Below, piece by piece: positions 6,245-7,262 of a stretch of 7,262 nucleotides of DNA. The notes under the pieces were generated by a model. That model worked only from the letters and a program-made list of their open reading frames with translations, was not told the origin of the DNA and did no database searches. Position numbers and translations under genes: made by a program. The DNA lies in NCBI GenBank assembly GCA_002435705.1, contig DIVA01000009.1, forward strand, positions 1-7,262, read 5' to 3'. Positions within the stretch are counted from its first letter, which is position 1. Every line of letters starts with the position of its first letter. The DNA comes from Bacteriovoracaceae bacterium UBA6144 (GTDB taxonomy: Bacteria > Bdellovibrionota > Bacteriovoracia > Bacteriovoracales > Bacteriovoracaceae).

Positions 6245-6256
6245 ATTCTTAAGAAT
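6245..6256. repeat. Perfect 12-bp palindrome ATTCTTAAGAAT
   Basis: A gapless self-complementary 12-mer, eight bases after the previous dyad. The flanking GC on each side nearly extends it, with one extra A on the right. Such a site suits binding of a homodimeric regulator, but no regulator gene is in view. Confidence 0.55.
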
Positions 6257-6279
6257 AGCAGCATAAGTTTTAATAACTC

Positions 6280-6331
6280 TTGACCATGAATCGATCGTCT
6301 CTGACGATATTAATGCTTAACTGCTTAAAAT
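6280..6331 (+). promoter_or_regulatory. Weak candidate promoter elements for the plus-strand gene
   Basis: TTGACC (6280-6285) resembles a -35 box but has no good -10 at 17 nt. TAAAAT (6326-6331) matches the -10 consensus at 5 of 6 positions, with only CTGACG (6301-6306, 19 nt away) as partner; that arrangement would leave a very short leader before the GAGG ribosome site. A promoter should lie here on layout grounds; its exact position is not resolved. Confidence 0.3.
6294..6308. repeat. Inverted repeat ATCGTC-TCT-GACGAT
   Basis: A perfect 6-bp dyad with a 3-nt centre, 41 nt before the plus-strand ATG at 6349. It lies at the expected -35 side of a TAAAAT box (6326-6331), so it could be an operator for the plus-strand gene. 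No T-run follows. Confidence 0.55.
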
Positions 6332-6340
6332 AACTAATCT

Positions 6341-6344
6341 GAGG
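6341..6344 (+). promoter_or_regulatory. Ribosome binding site of the DUF255 gene
   Basis: GAGG lies 4 nt before the ATG at 6349 and supports that start, which also gives the expected N-terminus for the family. Confidence 0.7.
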
Positions 6345-6348
6345 TCCT

Positions 6349-7262
6349 ATGTCTGAGAACACGCTTGCCCAACAAAAATCAGCCTATCTCCAGCAGCACG
6401 CAAATAATCCTGTTCACTGGAGACCCTACACTGAGGCGGTACTAGAGGAAGCTAAAAAGCATAATAAACCTATTTTTATCTCCATTGGTTACTCCACCTG
6501 CCACTGGTGCCATGTGATGGCCCATGAGTCTTTTGAAGACCAAGCAACCGCCGAAATTTTAAATCGTGATTTTGTTTCAATTAAAGTCGATCGTGAGGAG
6601 CTGCCTCATATAGACCACCTTTATCAAAGTGCTGCTCAAGCGGCGACTGGTCGAGGAGGATGGCCACTCAACGTCTTCCTGACTCCTGAAATGAATCCGC
6701 TCTTTATTGGGACTTACTTTCCAAAAAACTCTCGAGAAGGCATGCCGAGTTTTACAGAAGTTCTTAATCACATGAAATCAATTTTCAAAGATAATAGAGA
6801 GAATGTGGAGAAACAAGGAGCTGAACTTCTTGCGACGATTACAGCACCGATAAAACTTGAAAAGAAAGTTGAGTTTCAGGGGCACTTCCCAAGCCCAGCG
6901 GCGATCATGAATGCACTTCAAAACTATGCTGACAAAACAAATGGCGGCTACGGAGCTGCTCCGAAATTCCCTCATTTTGCTTTTCTTGAATGGGCCTGTG
7001 AGCAAATTCTTGAAGCCATGATCCCCCAAGAACTCGGTCAACATATCGTCGACAGCGTTGAGAAAATGCTTATGGGTGGAATGTATGATCACCTGAAAGG
7101 TGGCATTCATCGCTATTCGGTAGATGAAAAGTGGTTGGTCCCTCATTTTGAAAAAATGGGTTATGACCAATCAGGACTTTTAAAAGTTCTCTCCAAAATG
7201 ACCCCTTTCTATCCCTCTCCACAACTCTACGACGCCATTCTACAAACCTTGGACTACCTCAA
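6349..7262 (+). CDS. DUF255 / YyaL-type thioredoxin-domain protein, 3' end cut by window edge
   Basis: This is the N-terminal 304 residues of a family (YyaL in Bacillus, SPATA20/SSP411 in animals) that joins a thioredoxin-like domain to an alpha/alpha barrel resembling N-acylglucosamine epimerases; full members are usually about 600-700 residues, and their function is not well established. The frame from 6349 to the edge is open. Landmarks are SAYLQQHANNPVHW (11-24), KPIFISIGYSTCHWCHVM (40-57) with the CxxC-type pair C51/C54, VDREELPHID, GRGGWPLNVFLTP, GTYFPK, then GGYGAAPKFPH and GGIHRYSVDEKWLVPHFEKM at the start of the barrel part. The usual VDREERPDID reads VDREELPHID, and HFEKMLYD reads HFEKMGYD, so this is a diverged branch. 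No signal peptide is seen, so the protein is probably cytoplasmic. It is transcribed divergently from the transglycosylase gene and shows no clear link to it. Confidence 0.92.
   Translation, partial: MSENTLAQQKSAYLQQHANNPVHWRPYTEAVLEEAKKHNKPIFISIGYSTCHWCHVMAHESFEDQATAEILNRDFVSIKVDREELPHIDHLYQSAAQAATGRGGWPLNVFLTPEMNPLFIGTYFPKNSREGMPSFTEVLNHMKSIFKDNRENVEKQGAELLATITAPIKLEKKVEFQGHFPSPAAIMNALQNYADKTNGGYGAAPKFPHFAFLEWACEQILEAMIPQELGQHIVDSVEKMLMGGMYDHLKGGIHRYSVDEKWLVPHFEKMGYDQSGLLKVLSKMTPFYPSPQLYDAILQTLDYL

Noticed and set aside
6577..7170. Minus-strand frames of 64 and 130 codons opposite the DUF255 gene
   Set aside because: The plus-strand frame holds the full family motif series; the antisense frames have no recognisable features.

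Overview
The window looks like ordinary chromosomal DNA from a Gram-negative bacterium. An ADP-heptose (LPS core) pathway kinase and a membrane-anchored lytic transglycosylase both point to an outer-membrane, peptidoglycan-containing cell. The gene mix and protein style would fit the Bdellovibrio/Bacteriovorax type of former deltaproteobacteria. That placement is an impression from family style, with no database match behind it, and is held at low confidence.

Layout: about 6.1 kb is a tightly packed minus-strand gene train. In transcription order (right to left) it holds a lytic transglycosylase (6079-5261), a small AroQ-type chorismate-mutase-like protein (5289-4876), cytidylate kinase cmk (4833-4129), a stand-alone heptose-7-phosphate kinase rfaE1/hldA (start at 4132, end 3110), pheS (3106-2069) and pheT (2059 to the window edge, C-terminus cut off). 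Junctions are overlaps of 29 and 4 nt or gaps of 42, 3 and 9 nt, so one polycistronic transcript is likely. A 269-bp divergent intergenic region (6080-6348) carries four separate inverted repeats and weak promoter-like sequences. To its right, on the plus strand, a DUF255/YyaL-type thioredoxin-domain protein starts at 6349 and runs off the window.

How the genes fit together: pheS and pheT encode the two subunits of phenylalanyl-tRNA synthetase. The chorismate-mutase-like protein would act at the branch point towards phenylalanine and tyrosine, so the train may contain both a Phe-synthesis and a Phe-use step. The kinase and transglycosylase serve the envelope, and Cmk serves nucleotide supply. 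The most noteworthy points are the chorismate-mutase-like gene with an unusual C-terminal tail, the placement of pheST behind envelope genes instead of behind infC-rpmI-rplT, a hairpin that could mask the cmk start, and the cluster of dyads in the divergent intergenic region. I see no mobile element, CRISPR array, tRNA, rRNA or clearly novel multi-gene system.
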